Shown: positions 8,474 to 16,842 of the stretch, piece after piece
Layout of the letters: the number at the start of each line of letters is the position of its first letter
How positions within the stretch are numbered: position 1 is the stretch's first letter
NCBI RefSeq assembly: GCF_031127875.1
Contig: NZ_JARXIA010000026.1
Span: 16,101-80,100, forward strand
Length of the DNA: 64,000 nucleotides
From: Pelagicoccus sp. SDUM812005
GTDB lineage: Bacteria; Verrucomicrobiota; Verrucomicrobiia; Opitutales; Opitutaceae
Direction: 5' to 3'
Notes under the pieces: model-generated
Seen by the model: the letters and a program-made list of their open reading frames with translations, nothing else
What the model was told of the DNA's origin: nothing
Databases searched by the model: none
Position numbers and translations under genes: made by a program

Positions 8474-10336
8474 TCAGGGAGTGTCGCCCGTGGAAGGGTG
8501 GAAAGAGGGGACCCGAGGTCGCGGGATGGTGGGCATTGCTTGTCCGAAGGGGACCGCTCCCGCATCGGGGCGCTCGCTCCGGTAGGTTAAGTTTTCGAGG
8601 CCCGGCAGGATGCGGCCGAAGACGGAATCTAGATTGGTTCCAGCCTCGCGTGCCGGGCTTTGCTCGGTCAATGAAAGATCCAGAGGGTCGAGAGATGCGA
8701 AGGGCAGTTCAGGGTCGTCGATCCAGAGGCTATTCGCATCTTGGGGCAGGCGTTCAGCGATCGATTTGCTTTCCTCCCATTCCGGATGATTCGCTTGGCG
8801 GACGAATACATTGTAGTCGCCATGCCAGTTCGGCTCCACGGAGCCACCGGTATTGCCCCACCACTGCTGGGCATAGAACAGGTTATTGTAGACGAAGTAG
8901 TTGGGGGTTCCTATGCCCCTAACTTTGTTGCTCATAATGGCCGTACGGGCGGTGCTGGTATTGTGGTAGATGAAGACTTCTGCCGGGTTGAGTTCGAGTT
9001 CTCCGTAGAAGCGAATGTCTTCGCGGTTGTCGTCGAACAGGTTGCGGTAGATGTAGAGTGGACCGGCATCGATCACTTTGACCCTGAGGGCGCACCGACT
9101 GCGGACGATGAGGTTGTCATGCCATTGGCAGTTGATCTCTGCGCTGTTGGGTTCGAGGGCGTCGTCGTTCATGTCCTCGATACGGTTGTGGTGAATGTTC
9201 AGATTTTGATTGAACTCCGCCCAGCTCAAACGCTCTTCAGCGGTGGAGTCCCAATGCAGCCATCCCATGCTGCTGATGCCATCCCACTGGTGGTGGATGT
9301 AATTGTCGTGGACCTCATGGCCTCCGCGAGTCCGTTCGATTTTGATACCCCGCATGTCCCACCAGCCGCCACGCTTGTGCGCGGCCCAAGTCTCCCAGGA
9401 GTTAGCTTCCGGTAAATAGTTGCTGTAGGGGTTTTGGAAGATTTCGCAATAGCGCACGATGCAGTCCTGACTCTCAGGCCCGAGACCGACGCCTTCTCGG
9501 GTCGGTCCGATCCGGCAGTTATCTACCACGACTTGGCGAGCGTTCACTATCTCCACGCCAAGCGGGGTGTGCAGGATATCGAAACCCGAGACCTCGAGAT
9601 GGGAGGCGCCGTCCACCGTCACGGCGGGTTCGTTGGGGGCAAATGCAAAGGTGTAATCGGCAGGATTGGCCTGGTCTTTTAAGCGCACGTAGAACCGATT
9701 TCCCTCTGTCAAGTAAAGCCCCAATCCGTTCACTCCTTCCCAGGTGGCGCCCTGGCCACGGGAGTCGACGCCCTCCACGAAGAGAGTGGTCCAGAGCCAG
9801 TTGGGTTTAGGGCGGCTTTCCGCGGTCACGCGCTCCTGATTGAGTAGCGTCAGGAACTGTCCGTCTACCGTTACGCAACGTGGGTCGAAGGGCATGGGGG
9901 TGACCCAAACGCCCGGTCCGATGTCTGCGGCAGGAGTCCAGTCTAGAACGACCGGAAGGCTGCCGTCGATGGTGGCGCCTGCTTCACCGCGGATGCGGAT
10001 CGGTTGACCTGCCACACCTCCCTTTTGGATTAACACGCGTTCGTTATAAACGCCTGGCCTCACCCGTATTTCGTCGCCTGGTCTGGCCAGGTCCACCGCT
10101 GCCTGAATGGAGGCGAGCGGCGCGGCGGCTGACCCGGTCGCTTCATCGTCTCCGTCCGGAGCTACAAACAAAATCCGCTCCGATGGGCGCGAATCGTCGG
10201 TGGAGATGCTAGCGGTTTCGGCGATGGAGCCGTTTTCTGTCTTTTCGTTGCCTGTTGTCTCGGGTTGACCGACGGAACTGCAGCCCGAGAGGGAGAGGGT
10301 ACCGGCGAAAAGCAGGGACCAGATGAGTAAGTGCAT
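8474..10336 (-). CDS. Right-handed parallel beta-helix lipoprotein (GH141/pectate-lyase-like)
   Basis: 620 residues. The lipoprotein signal ends in the lipobox LSGC (Cys19), followed by a short low-complexity linker rich in T, E and S. From about residue 52, ILFVAPDGDDEATGSAAAPLASIQAAVDLARPGDEIRVRPGVYNERVLI is the classic N-terminal cap of a DUF1565/right-handed beta-helix enzyme. Many PbH1-like turns follow (HLEVSGFDI, VVDNCRIG, CIVRYCEIF, GGHEVHDNYIHHQWDGISS, NLNIHHNRIEDMNDDALE). Such proteins are often GH141-, PL- or GH28-related carbohydrate enzymes. It is probably anchored in the outer membrane or periplasm. It is divergently oriented to the 10925 gene; the specific activity is unknown. 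Confidence 0.7.
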   Translation of the reverse strand: MHLLIWSLLFAGTLSLSGCSSVGQPETTGNEKTENGSIAETASISTDDSRPSERILFVAPDGDDEATGSAAAPLASIQAAVDLARPGDEIRVRPGVYNERVLIQKGGVAGQPIRIRGEAGATIDGSLPVVLDWTPAADIGPGVWVTPMPFDPRCVTVDGQFLTLLNQERVTAESRPKPNWLWTTLFVEGVDSRGQGATWEGVNGLGLYLTEGNRFYVRLKDQANPADYTFAFAPNEPAVTVDGASHLEVSGFDILHTPLGVEIVNARQVVVDNCRIGPTREGVGLGPESQDCIVRYCEIFQNPYSNYLPEANSWETWAAHKRGGWWDMRGIKIERTRGGHEVHDNYIHHQWDGISSMGWLHWDSTAEERLSWAEFNQNLNIHHNRIEDMNDDALEPNSAEINCQWHDNLIVRSRCALRVKVIDAGPLYIYRNLFDDNREDIRFYGELELNPAEVFIYHNTSTARTAIMSNKVRGIGTPNYFVYNNLFYAQQWWGNTGGSVEPNWHGDYNVFVRQANHPEWEESKSIAERLPQDANSLWIDDPELPFASLDPLDLSLTEQSPAREAGTNLDSVFGRILPGLENLTYRSERPDAGAVPFGQAMPTIPRPRVPSFHPSTGDTP

Positions 10337-10924
10337 TTTATGTGTGATTTAGAGGGATACGTGGAGGGTGCATTGGCATTGGATTGTGGGGTGCTGGCAC
10401 CTTAGGTAGGTGGAAGATATGCGCTACGGTCAAAGGGATTAATGGCTCCTTTCGTGACTAAACTTTCATGTTGCCCCTGAGGCTTCTCTTTGGGAGCCCT
10501 GTTATAGGGGTAATGGAGTCAAAAGGCATTGAGAGTCCTTGCTGATTCGCAAGGTGCTTGAGGGATCCTGCGGCTGCCTCTTCGCATGCCTTATTGCTAG
10601 TGCAAGTGAGTTGTATCTGAAAGTAGGATACGATAGCTGGATGGGGCGGCAGGCTGGGGGGCCTGCTGTGCCGAGGACCTAGAGTTTCTTGTTGAAGTGA
10701 GTTTCGCCATTAGCGGGAAGGAGAGCGATGGGGACGCCTTTGGGATTTTCGTCTGCTTACCAATGTAAAGTGGGCTTGATTCGACTGGTCGAAGGCGGTT
10801 GCGTTAGGTGCCTTTTGTTCCCTCAGGTTCTTTCATTGGGCTTGGGGCTTCTCTTTCCTCCCTGAAGCCGCGCATCGCGGATGCTTTGCGTCGTCACCTC
10901 AATACCCACAACCCAAAAATCAAG
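10337..10924. other. 588-bp divergent intergenic region
   Basis: Separates the minus-strand beta-helix lipoprotein from the plus-strand beta-roll gene, so it carries promoters for both. It holds a GGATAC box at 10627-10632, a hairpin gcaggc/gcctgc at 10650-10667, and the conserved TTAC..GTAA-N9-GATTCG element at 10757-10783. The string cctttcgtga at 10448-10457 is also found at 2794-2803 before the GH43-like gene. No gene is supported; the upstream codons in frame with the beta-roll gene (from 10808) lack a signal or ribosome site. Confidence 0.5.
10757..10783 (+). promoter_or_regulatory. Conserved operator-like element, copy 1
   Basis: ttaccaatgtaa at 10757-10768, then nine bases, then gattcg at 10778-10783. 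The same two blocks with the same nine-base gap recur upstream of three other genes (22383, 34668, 40822). It lies 142 bp before the ATG of the beta-roll gene at 10925. Confidence 0.55.
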
Positions 10925-11887
10925 ATGAACCTTCCCCTTCGTGCCTTGTCCCTCGCGTCTGCCTGCGTCCTTTCCGTTTCGATTTCTTTTGCCCAGGAGA
11001 ACAAATGGACAAACGAGGGCGGAAGTAACAATTTTGTAGATCCTCGTAATTGGAGCGCAGGGGCGGTGCCTGCGGGCGAGCAGGCTGCCTTGATCAACCT
11101 TTCGAAGGAGGACAAAGCGGTTTTCAACTCGGAGTCCAACGAGAACCTGAATGGCCTGAATGTAGGATCGAAAGGTCGGGGCGAATTTTGGATCGCCAAC
11201 GGTAAGTTCACGGCGACCAAGAATGCGGCTCGCGGGACCGCGGTTGGACTGCGGAAAGGCGTCGGGGTCATGGGGCAGCTCGGGGGGGAGGCCCATTTCA
11301 ATTATTTGCAGCTGGGTATCGGGAAGGGCTCGAGCGGAGCGTACACCCTACGCGGCGGAGATCTGATGCTGGCGCGAGCCAAGGGTGATTTTAGCCTCTA
11401 CGTTGGCGACGGAGGCAAAGGTTCTTTCGAGATCAGAGGCGGGTCCTTGAAGACTCGCCGCGGCGTCGTGATCGGGAACAACGGAGGCGTGGGCGGATTC
11501 ACGGTCCAGGGTTCGAGCATCGCGGAAATTGGAATTGGCAGCCACAACAAGTTGGATGGCAGTTGGGTTCAAAACGCGAGCAGTGTGCTCAAGGCGGTAG
11601 TCGACGAGGGCGGGATCACAAAGATTTTTATAGACGATACCGACAATGATGGCGAGGGAGGCGATGTGACTTTCGAGAAGAAGTCGGTACTCGACTGCGA
11701 TTTTGCCGGACCGAAGCAGAGCGGCAGCTGGGTGCTGATGGAATGGGAAGGCAAGTTGCTCAAGAAGGGGCTTGTTCTGAGTCCCGAGGCGAAGAAGGCG
11801 GGCTGGAGTTTCTCCTTTGAGGACCGCGGCGTGAACGGTAAGGTGAAGGGACCGGACGCGCTGGTAATTCGTTTTAAGAAGAAATAG
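10925..11887 (+). CDS. Secreted single-module beta-roll protein, paralogue of the N-terminal modules of the 1914-residue protein
   Basis: Start set at ATG 10925, giving a good signal peptide (MNLPLRALSLASACVLSVSISFAQ); the longer frame from 10808 has none. 320 residues. After the signal, WTNEGGSNNFVDPRNWSAGAVPAGEQAA opens like verrucomicrobial autotransporter-type repeat proteins. Short G-rich beta-turn repeats follow (NGLNVGSKGRGEFWIANG, GAYTLRGGDLMLARA, GSFEIRGGSLKTRRGVVIG). The end EIGIGSHNKLDGSWVQ ... FVDD/FIDD ... VLMEWEG ... WSFSF matches, in order, both N-terminal modules of the protein at 34911-40655. No catalytic motif is seen; glycan binding or a surface role is inferred. It is 30 bp upstream of the GH97 gene, probably in one operon. 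Confidence 0.7.
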   Translation: MNLPLRALSLASACVLSVSISFAQENKWTNEGGSNNFVDPRNWSAGAVPAGEQAALINLSKEDKAVFNSESNENLNGLNVGSKGRGEFWIANGKFTATKNAARGTAVGLRKGVGVMGQLGGEAHFNYLQLGIGKGSSGAYTLRGGDLMLARAKGDFSLYVGDGGKGSFEIRGGSLKTRRGVVIGNNGGVGGFTVQGSSIAEIGIGSHNKLDGSWVQNASSVLKAVVDEGGITKIFIDDTDNDGEGGDVTFEKKSVLDCDFAGPKQSGSWVLMEWEGKLLKKGLVLSPEAKKAGWSFSFEDRGVNGKVKGPDALVIRFKKK

Positions 11888-11917
11888 CTGCTTGTTTGAG
11901 CGGAAAGTAAGGAATCC

Positions 11918-13930
11918 ATGAATACGTACTCTATTCGCCGTTTGTATTGGGGGCTCTTGTTGCTGGCAGCGCCAATATTCGCTTTGGCAAAGCAGGAAAC
12001 CATTAGATTGCTTTCGCCTGATGGCGAGAAAGCCTTCGTGTTGTTTCCTGACGAGGGAAAGTTGGGAGAGGAAGGGATTACCTTTTCCGTTTCCTATGGA
12101 GGGCGTGACGTGCTGCAGCCGTCGCTCTTGCGTCTCGAATCGCGGGATATCGATTTCAGCGGCCCCTTCGAAGTCGTATCGGTGCAGCGGCGTTCCGTGG
12201 ATAGCGAATGGGAAAATCGCTTGGGCGAGCTGAGCCGCGTGCCGGATCGTTTCAACGAATTGAGCGTTTCCCTTGAGGGACCAGCGGCAAAACTGACTCT
12301 GGTTTGTCGCGCTTACGATGAGGGAGTTGCCTTTTCCTACGAAATTCCGCGTCAGGGTGGACTGGATACAATCACTTTGGACGATGAGCTGGTGAGCTAT
12401 CGCTTCGATGCGGACTATCCGGTTTGGTCGACTCCGAAGCGAGAGAGGCGAGTGCTGACGGCCCAAGGCGAGTACCGGCGGATTCCGCTGAGCCAGCTGG
12501 AAGTGGGCGCGGAGCGTCCTCTGGTGGTGGAGATGGGAGAGGATTGCGTGATCGCCTTGGCGGAGGCGGCTTTGGTAGACTTTGCCCGCTTGAGTTTCGA
12601 CGCGGATCCGAACGCTGAATTTGGTATTCTCTCGAGTCTAGACGGTCCCATGACCCGCACGGTGCAGGATAAGGTATCGGGAGCCTTGCAAAGCGAGCGC
12701 AGCGAAGTCGCGAAGATTCGCTCTCCTCTTCCGCTGCGTTCCCCATGGCGAGTCGTCATGACGGGAGCGAGCCATGCTGAGCTGCTGGAAAACAATTACT
12801 TGATCCTCAACTTGAATCAGCCGAGCGCTGTCGCGGATACGTCGTGGATTACGCCGGGTAAGGTTTTGCGTAGCGAGTTGACCACTACGGGCGGCAAAGC
12901 GGTCATCGATTACGTGGCGGCTCACAACATGCAGTACGCCCATTTCGACGCCGGTTGGTATGGTCCTGAGATGGACGATGCCTCGGACGCAACGACAATT
13001 ACAGTCGACCCGAAACGCTATAAAGGGGAGCTCGATCTGCGGGCCTTGATCGACTACGCAAACGAGAAGGGCGTGAAGGTGATGCTTTACGTGAACCGCC
13101 GGGCTCTGGAGAAGCAGCTCGACGAGCTGCTGCCGCTGTTCAAGGAATGGGGCGTAGCGGGAATCAAGTTCGGCTTTGTGCGGGTGGGAGACCAGGACGC
13201 GACGGCCTGGATGCACGAGGCGATAGAGAAGGCGGCGGAGTACGAGATGGTGGTGGATGTGCACGACGAGTATCGGCCGACCGGCGTCTCGCGGACCTAT
13301 CCGAACCTGCTCACGCAAGAAGGGATTCGAGGCGACGAGGAAGCGATTCCCAATCGCCACACCTTGATCACGATGTTTACCCGCATGCTGGCCGGAGCAG
13401 CGGACAATACGGTTTGCTACTTCAATCGACGGGTGACCGAGAAGATGGGGTCGCATGCCTCTCAGCTCGCCAAGACGGTTTGCCTCTTTAGCCCGCTGCA
13501 ATTTTTGTATTGGTACGACCAGCCGCTGGAGTCGTATGAGAATCTTGGAGACAAGCAGGTCAGGTGGGGACGAATCGGATTGGAGCCGGAGCTGGAATTC
13601 TTCGAAGCCGTGCCCACTACCTGGGACGAGACCCAAGTGCTCGTAGCGGAGATCGGCGAACTAGGAGTGATCGCCCGTCGCAAGGGCGACGAGTGGTTCA
13701 TCGGCGGGATCAACGGAGAGAACGCTCGTACTGTTGATTTGGATTTCTCGTTTCTGTCCGACGGAGTGGACTATGCAGCGAAGCTCTACACGGATGACGA
13801 AAAAGTGGATACACGTTCGCAGGTAAGAATCGAAACGCTTGGTATTCGCAAGGGAAGCTCGTTGAGTGTGGAACTGAAGGCGAACCACGGGTTCGCGATG
13901 CGACTGAGGCCGGAAGGAGTTGGAGAATAA
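11918..13930 (+). CDS. GH97 family glycosidase (alpha-glucosidase/alpha-galactosidase type)
   Basis: 670 residues with a signal peptide (cleavage near ALAK). The N-terminal beta-sandwich begins LLSPDGEKAFVLF. The (beta/alpha)8 core contains SWITPGK, MQYAHFDAGWYGPEMDD, VKVMLYVNRRALEKQL, WGVAGIKFGFVRVGDQ, VDVHDEYRPTGVSRTYPNLLTQEGIRGDEEA and NTVCYFNRR. The C-terminal beta-domain includes LGVIARRKGDEWFIGGING. These are diagnostic for GH97. Retaining members have Asp in the KVDF strand; here that position is Gly419 (IKFGF). Candidate acidic residues are Asp450, Glu451 and Glu468, so the enzyme is more likely of the Glu-based inverting kind. A periplasmic exo-acting role is expected. Confidence 0.85.
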   Translation: MNTYSIRRLYWGLLLLAAPIFALAKQETIRLLSPDGEKAFVLFPDEGKLGEEGITFSVSYGGRDVLQPSLLRLESRDIDFSGPFEVVSVQRRSVDSEWENRLGELSRVPDRFNELSVSLEGPAAKLTLVCRAYDEGVAFSYEIPRQGGLDTITLDDELVSYRFDADYPVWSTPKRERRVLTAQGEYRRIPLSQLEVGAERPLVVEMGEDCVIALAEAALVDFARLSFDADPNAEFGILSSLDGPMTRTVQDKVSGALQSERSEVAKIRSPLPLRSPWRVVMTGASHAELLENNYLILNLNQPSAVADTSWITPGKVLRSELTTTGGKAVIDYVAAHNMQYAHFDAGWYGPEMDDASDATTITVDPKRYKGELDLRALIDYANEKGVKVMLYVNRRALEKQLDELLPLFKEWGVAGIKFGFVRVGDQDATAWMHEAIEKAAEYEMVVDVHDEYRPTGVSRTYPNLLTQEGIRGDEEAIPNRHTLITMFTRMLAGAADNTVCYFNRRVTEKMGSHASQLAKTVCLFSPLQFLYWYDQPLESYENLGDKQVRWGRIGLEPELEFFEAVPTTWDETQVLVAEIGELGVIARRKGDEWFIGGINGENARTVDLDFSFLSDGVDYAAKLYTDDEKVDTRSQVRIETLGIRKGSSLSVELKANHGFAMRLRPEGVGE

Positions 13931-13966
13931 CAGCAGGGACGTCGTTTGAATTCGGTTGCCTTGCTC

Positions 13967-14635
13967 TTAGGCGTCCTCTCCCGGGGTGAAGATTCCGGTT
14001 TTGTAGGCTTTTGAGATGGCGGAGGGGGTGTTTCGTACTTCCAGTTTTGCGTAGATGCGGTTGGTGTGCGTGACGACGGTGGAGAGGCTGATGCCGAGCT
14101 CCGCCGCGATTTCCTTTTTCAGCAGGCCATCTGCGAGAAGTTTCAGAATCTCCAGTTCGCGTTCGCTCAGCTTCTTGGGGAGCTCGAGGGAGGAGACGTT
14201 GCTTTTGACGGTGTTCAGGATGAACTTGGCGAGCTTGTTGTCGATGGTCGCTTCTCCTTTGGCGACATTTTGTATGCTCTCCTTGATTTTGGATACAGAG
14301 GAGGATTTCAATAGGTAGCCAGCGGCCCCGAGCCGGATGGCGTCGAGCACGTCGGACTCTTTGTCGGACTGGGAGAGTACGATGATTTGCGAGTCAGGAG
14401 AATAATCCTTAAACCAAGGAATGGACTCCAATCCCGACATGCCGGGCAAGTTGAGGTCGAGGAGGATGATGTCTGGCCGCTCGGCCTTGCTCGCGTTTTG
14501 GATGCTGCGCAGGGCTCTTTCCGCGGTGGGGTATTCGCTGATGAGTCTCGTTTCGGATTGTTTGTCGAGAGCGATCGCGATGACTTCGGCGTAGTCAGGA
14601 TGGTCCTCCACGAGCATTACTTTGATTTCTTGCAT
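13967..14635 (-). CDS. NarL/LuxR-type response regulator
   Basis: I chose the start at 14635 (MQEIKVMLVEDHPDY), which places the first receiver strand at the N-terminus; an in-frame ATG at 14665 would add ten residues and overlap the kinase stop. 222 residues. The receiver domain has the acidic pair ED near residue 10, phospho-acceptor Asp60 in IILLDLNLPGMSG, and the conserved Lys in GYLLKSS. The C-terminal LuxR helix-turn-helix is LSERELEILKLLADGLLKKEIAAELGIS followed by VVTHTNRIYAKLEVRNTPSAI. It is co-transcribed just after its histidine kinase and convergent with GH97. It is a likely regulator of the adjacent TonB-dependent receptor or neighbouring enzymes. Confidence 0.9.
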   Translation of the reverse strand: MQEIKVMLVEDHPDYAEVIAIALDKQSETRLISEYPTAERALRSIQNASKAERPDIILLDLNLPGMSGLESIPWFKDYSPDSQIIVLSQSDKESDVLDAIRLGAAGYLLKSSSVSKIKESIQNVAKGEATIDNKLAKFILNTVKSNVSSLELPKKLSERELEILKLLADGLLKKEIAAELGISLSTVVTHTNRIYAKLEVRNTPSAISKAYKTGIFTPGEDA

Positions 14636-14646
14636 TTTGTATATAG

Positions 14647-16635
14647 CTACTTGCGAAGCCCCCATTTTCGGGTTTTGAGGTTCAGCGTGATTTGCGTGCC
14701 GTCCGAGGGGGCCTTTTCAACGGCGATGGTTGCCCCTAGGAGGTGGGCGCGACGTTTCAGCGATCTGGGAATGCCGCCTGCGGTTTCCTGGGAAATGCCT
14801 TGTCCGTTGTCCCTAACCAGGAGACTTATTTCTTTATCAGACGCCTTCAGCTCGGTTGTGAACTCGGTGGCTCCAGCATGGCGGCTGATGTTTACTAGGC
14901 ATTCCTTGTAGAAAAGCGTGAGGTCGAAGCAGGTTTTCGGTTTTAGCTTTTTTAAGTGCTCTTCTCCCTCGATCGAGATTGTGCTTTTTAGCCTTCGCAT
15001 AACGCGATTGGAGATTCGGTGAATATTTTCGGCTAGATTGGTGCTGGCGTGGTTTGCCTCGAGCATGTTCGTGCAGTGGCGGACGGCTGATCCTGATTTT
15101 TCGGTTTGGTTCCGTATCCGGAGTAGAATTACATCAAGTTCGTCGGGATCGCTTTTCGCTTCGGTGGCGAGGTCGCTCAATAGCCCGATCGTGTGGAGGT
15201 TGGCCCCCAGCTCGTCGTGCAAGTCCGCGGCGAGCCGCTCCTTGATCGCGGCGACTTGTCGCATGTTCGCGATGCGGTTGATGAGAATGGTCAGAATGAT
15301 ACCGCCGGCCAGCACGGCCAGGAGCCAATACACAAGTTTCAAGGTGTTTTTTTGCCGAGCATAGCGTTGGTTCAATGCAGCGAGGATCAAGGGGCGTTCT
15401 TTTTCGATGTCATGGCGTCGTGCGAGCTGTTCTATCCAAGTCCGCTCGGGCAGGATCGCTCCGAAGAAGTTGCGTCCGTCGGTTAGGGCTTCTATTTCGC
15501 GTAGTTGGAATTCGGGCACAGCGTTCGTTGAAGCGGTCTTGTGCAGGGCGACGTTTCTACCGTCGGCTATCAGTTCGATCTCTGCGAAGCCGATCTGGCG
15601 AAGATACGGATCGGAAGCTGAAGCGGCATCGATCGGTTCCGTTGTCAGCCGAAAGAAGCGATAAGGACTGGCTTTGATGGGAAAGGAGGCGATGGGACCA
15701 ACGTCACGGATGCCGTTCCGTTCATGTTCGACCAGAAGAGCGGCGTCGGTGAAATCCTCTCTGTTGGCTCCTTCCAAGGTGAAGCGCTTGGGGATGCCGA
15801 AATCGCCTGCAGTGCTCAGGGGAACTGTAGAACTCTGTTCGACGGTGTGCAGGCGGATCTGGCTGAGGGGGTGAGGCTTTCCTAGATCGAAGTCAAAAAC
15901 GGGGCGGTCGTGGGGCTTTGCGACGAAGGCAACGCTTTGCTCGCCCTGAGCGGCATCCATCAAGTAGGGGGCGAAGCCGTCGACCACGTGGTTGCGGTCC
16001 CATGCTCCCGGATGGTCTACTTCGATGGCGGGCACGGATGAGGCTCTGACGGGCTTTCTCAGAGCCACGTTTTCCGGGCCGCTGAAAACGAAGATTTCGG
16101 CGAGCTGTAGAAAGTAGCGGCCTTCAAATCCGCGGGGCGAGAGCTTTGTCGCTTCGACCCGTACCCAATCGGCGAAAGTGCTTGGAAATGGGACGACGAG
16201 GGGAGCGATGCGGGGAGACAGTTGGTCCTCTTCGGTGAAATTTGCGACCACGATGCCATCTTCCTCTGCGTTTTCACGTGTTCCCACGACGATTCGAAAC
16301 GCGACAGGGAATCCCTCGTCGACGAACCCTCGTTTCGTATCGCGCAGGATAGTCGGCACGAGGGCGATCTGATCGATTGCTACTTTCTCGCCTAATTCGA
16401 TTTCGACCCACTCCGTGTGGTCGGGGTCGTCGTGGCCGTCAGATCGATGCCCCTTGGTTCCCACGCCGCTTCGCAGGCTGTAACTCGCGAGCTCGTCGAG
16501 TTCTGCTTCGATGTCGGACAGTCTTTGTTCGAGGAACGCCAGCGACTGTTCTTCGAGTGGGCGCGCCGCATCTGGAGCGGCGCCCGCGGTCGCGGCCAGC
16601 AGGCAGAGCAGGGGAATCAATCGAAGGTATCGCAT
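14647..16635 (-). CDS. Sensor histidine kinase with discoidin-like periplasmic sensor domains
   Basis: 662 residues. Signal peptide 1-19. Two beta-sandwich segments of discoidin / F5-8 type C style follow (~45-185 and ~188-358), with EWVEIELGEKVAIDQIALVP, NVALRKPVRASSVPA and NVALHKTAST landmarks. One membrane span lies at ~431-452. The HisKA_3-type dimerisation helix carries His473 in AADLHDELGANLHTIGLLSDLA. The ATPase domain has the N box ECLVNISRHAGA (~579) and G1 box DNGQG (609-613). Discoidin folds commonly bind sugars, so direct sensing of a glycan is inferred. It is encoded divergently from the TonB-dependent receptor and immediately before its response regulator. Confidence 0.85.
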   Translation of the reverse strand: MRYLRLIPLLCLLAATAGAAPDAARPLEEQSLAFLEQRLSDIEAELDELASYSLRSGVGTKGHRSDGHDDPDHTEWVEIELGEKVAIDQIALVPTILRDTKRGFVDEGFPVAFRIVVGTRENAEEDGIVVANFTEEDQLSPRIAPLVVPFPSTFADWVRVEATKLSPRGFEGRYFLQLAEIFVFSGPENVALRKPVRASSVPAIEVDHPGAWDRNHVVDGFAPYLMDAAQGEQSVAFVAKPHDRPVFDFDLGKPHPLSQIRLHTVEQSSTVPLSTAGDFGIPKRFTLEGANREDFTDAALLVEHERNGIRDVGPIASFPIKASPYRFFRLTTEPIDAASASDPYLRQIGFAEIELIADGRNVALHKTASTNAVPEFQLREIEALTDGRNFFGAILPERTWIEQLARRHDIEKERPLILAALNQRYARQKNTLKLVYWLLAVLAGGIILTILINRIANMRQVAAIKERLAADLHDELGANLHTIGLLSDLATEAKSDPDELDVILLRIRNQTEKSGSAVRHCTNMLEANHASTNLAENIHRISNRVMRRLKSTISIEGEEHLKKLKPKTCFDLTLFYKECLVNISRHAGATEFTTELKASDKEISLLVRDNGQGISQETAGGIPRSLKRRAHLLGATIAVEKAPSDGTQITLNLKTRKWGLRK

Positions 16636-16704
16636 GGGGAAAACGAAAGTGGCGGCAGCTCTACCGCGCCATGAGGTAGTTGGAGATAATACTCGTTTTA
16701 TGCG

Positions 16705-16733
16705 GTATCCTCTGTCCTAATTTATAAGGATAC
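16705..16733. promoter_or_regulatory. Inverted-repeat operator candidate between kinase and TonB receptor genes
   Basis: gtatcct at 16705-16711 and its exact reverse complement aggatac at 16727-16733; centres are 22 bp apart, two helical turns. The right arm continues as ggatacaagac (16728-16738), an 11-mer also present at 34785-34795 before the 1914-residue protein gene. It sits in a 207-bp divergent region, about 110 bp before the receptor ATG. Confidence 0.4.
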
Positions 16734-16842
16734 AAGACTTCTAGGAGGGCGCTATGCTAGTCGGCGTTCGATTGACGAACATACCCCGCACGCTTCGTTT
16801 GCGACGTGTGCCTTTAACCCTAACTTAAACTACCTCGCCTAT

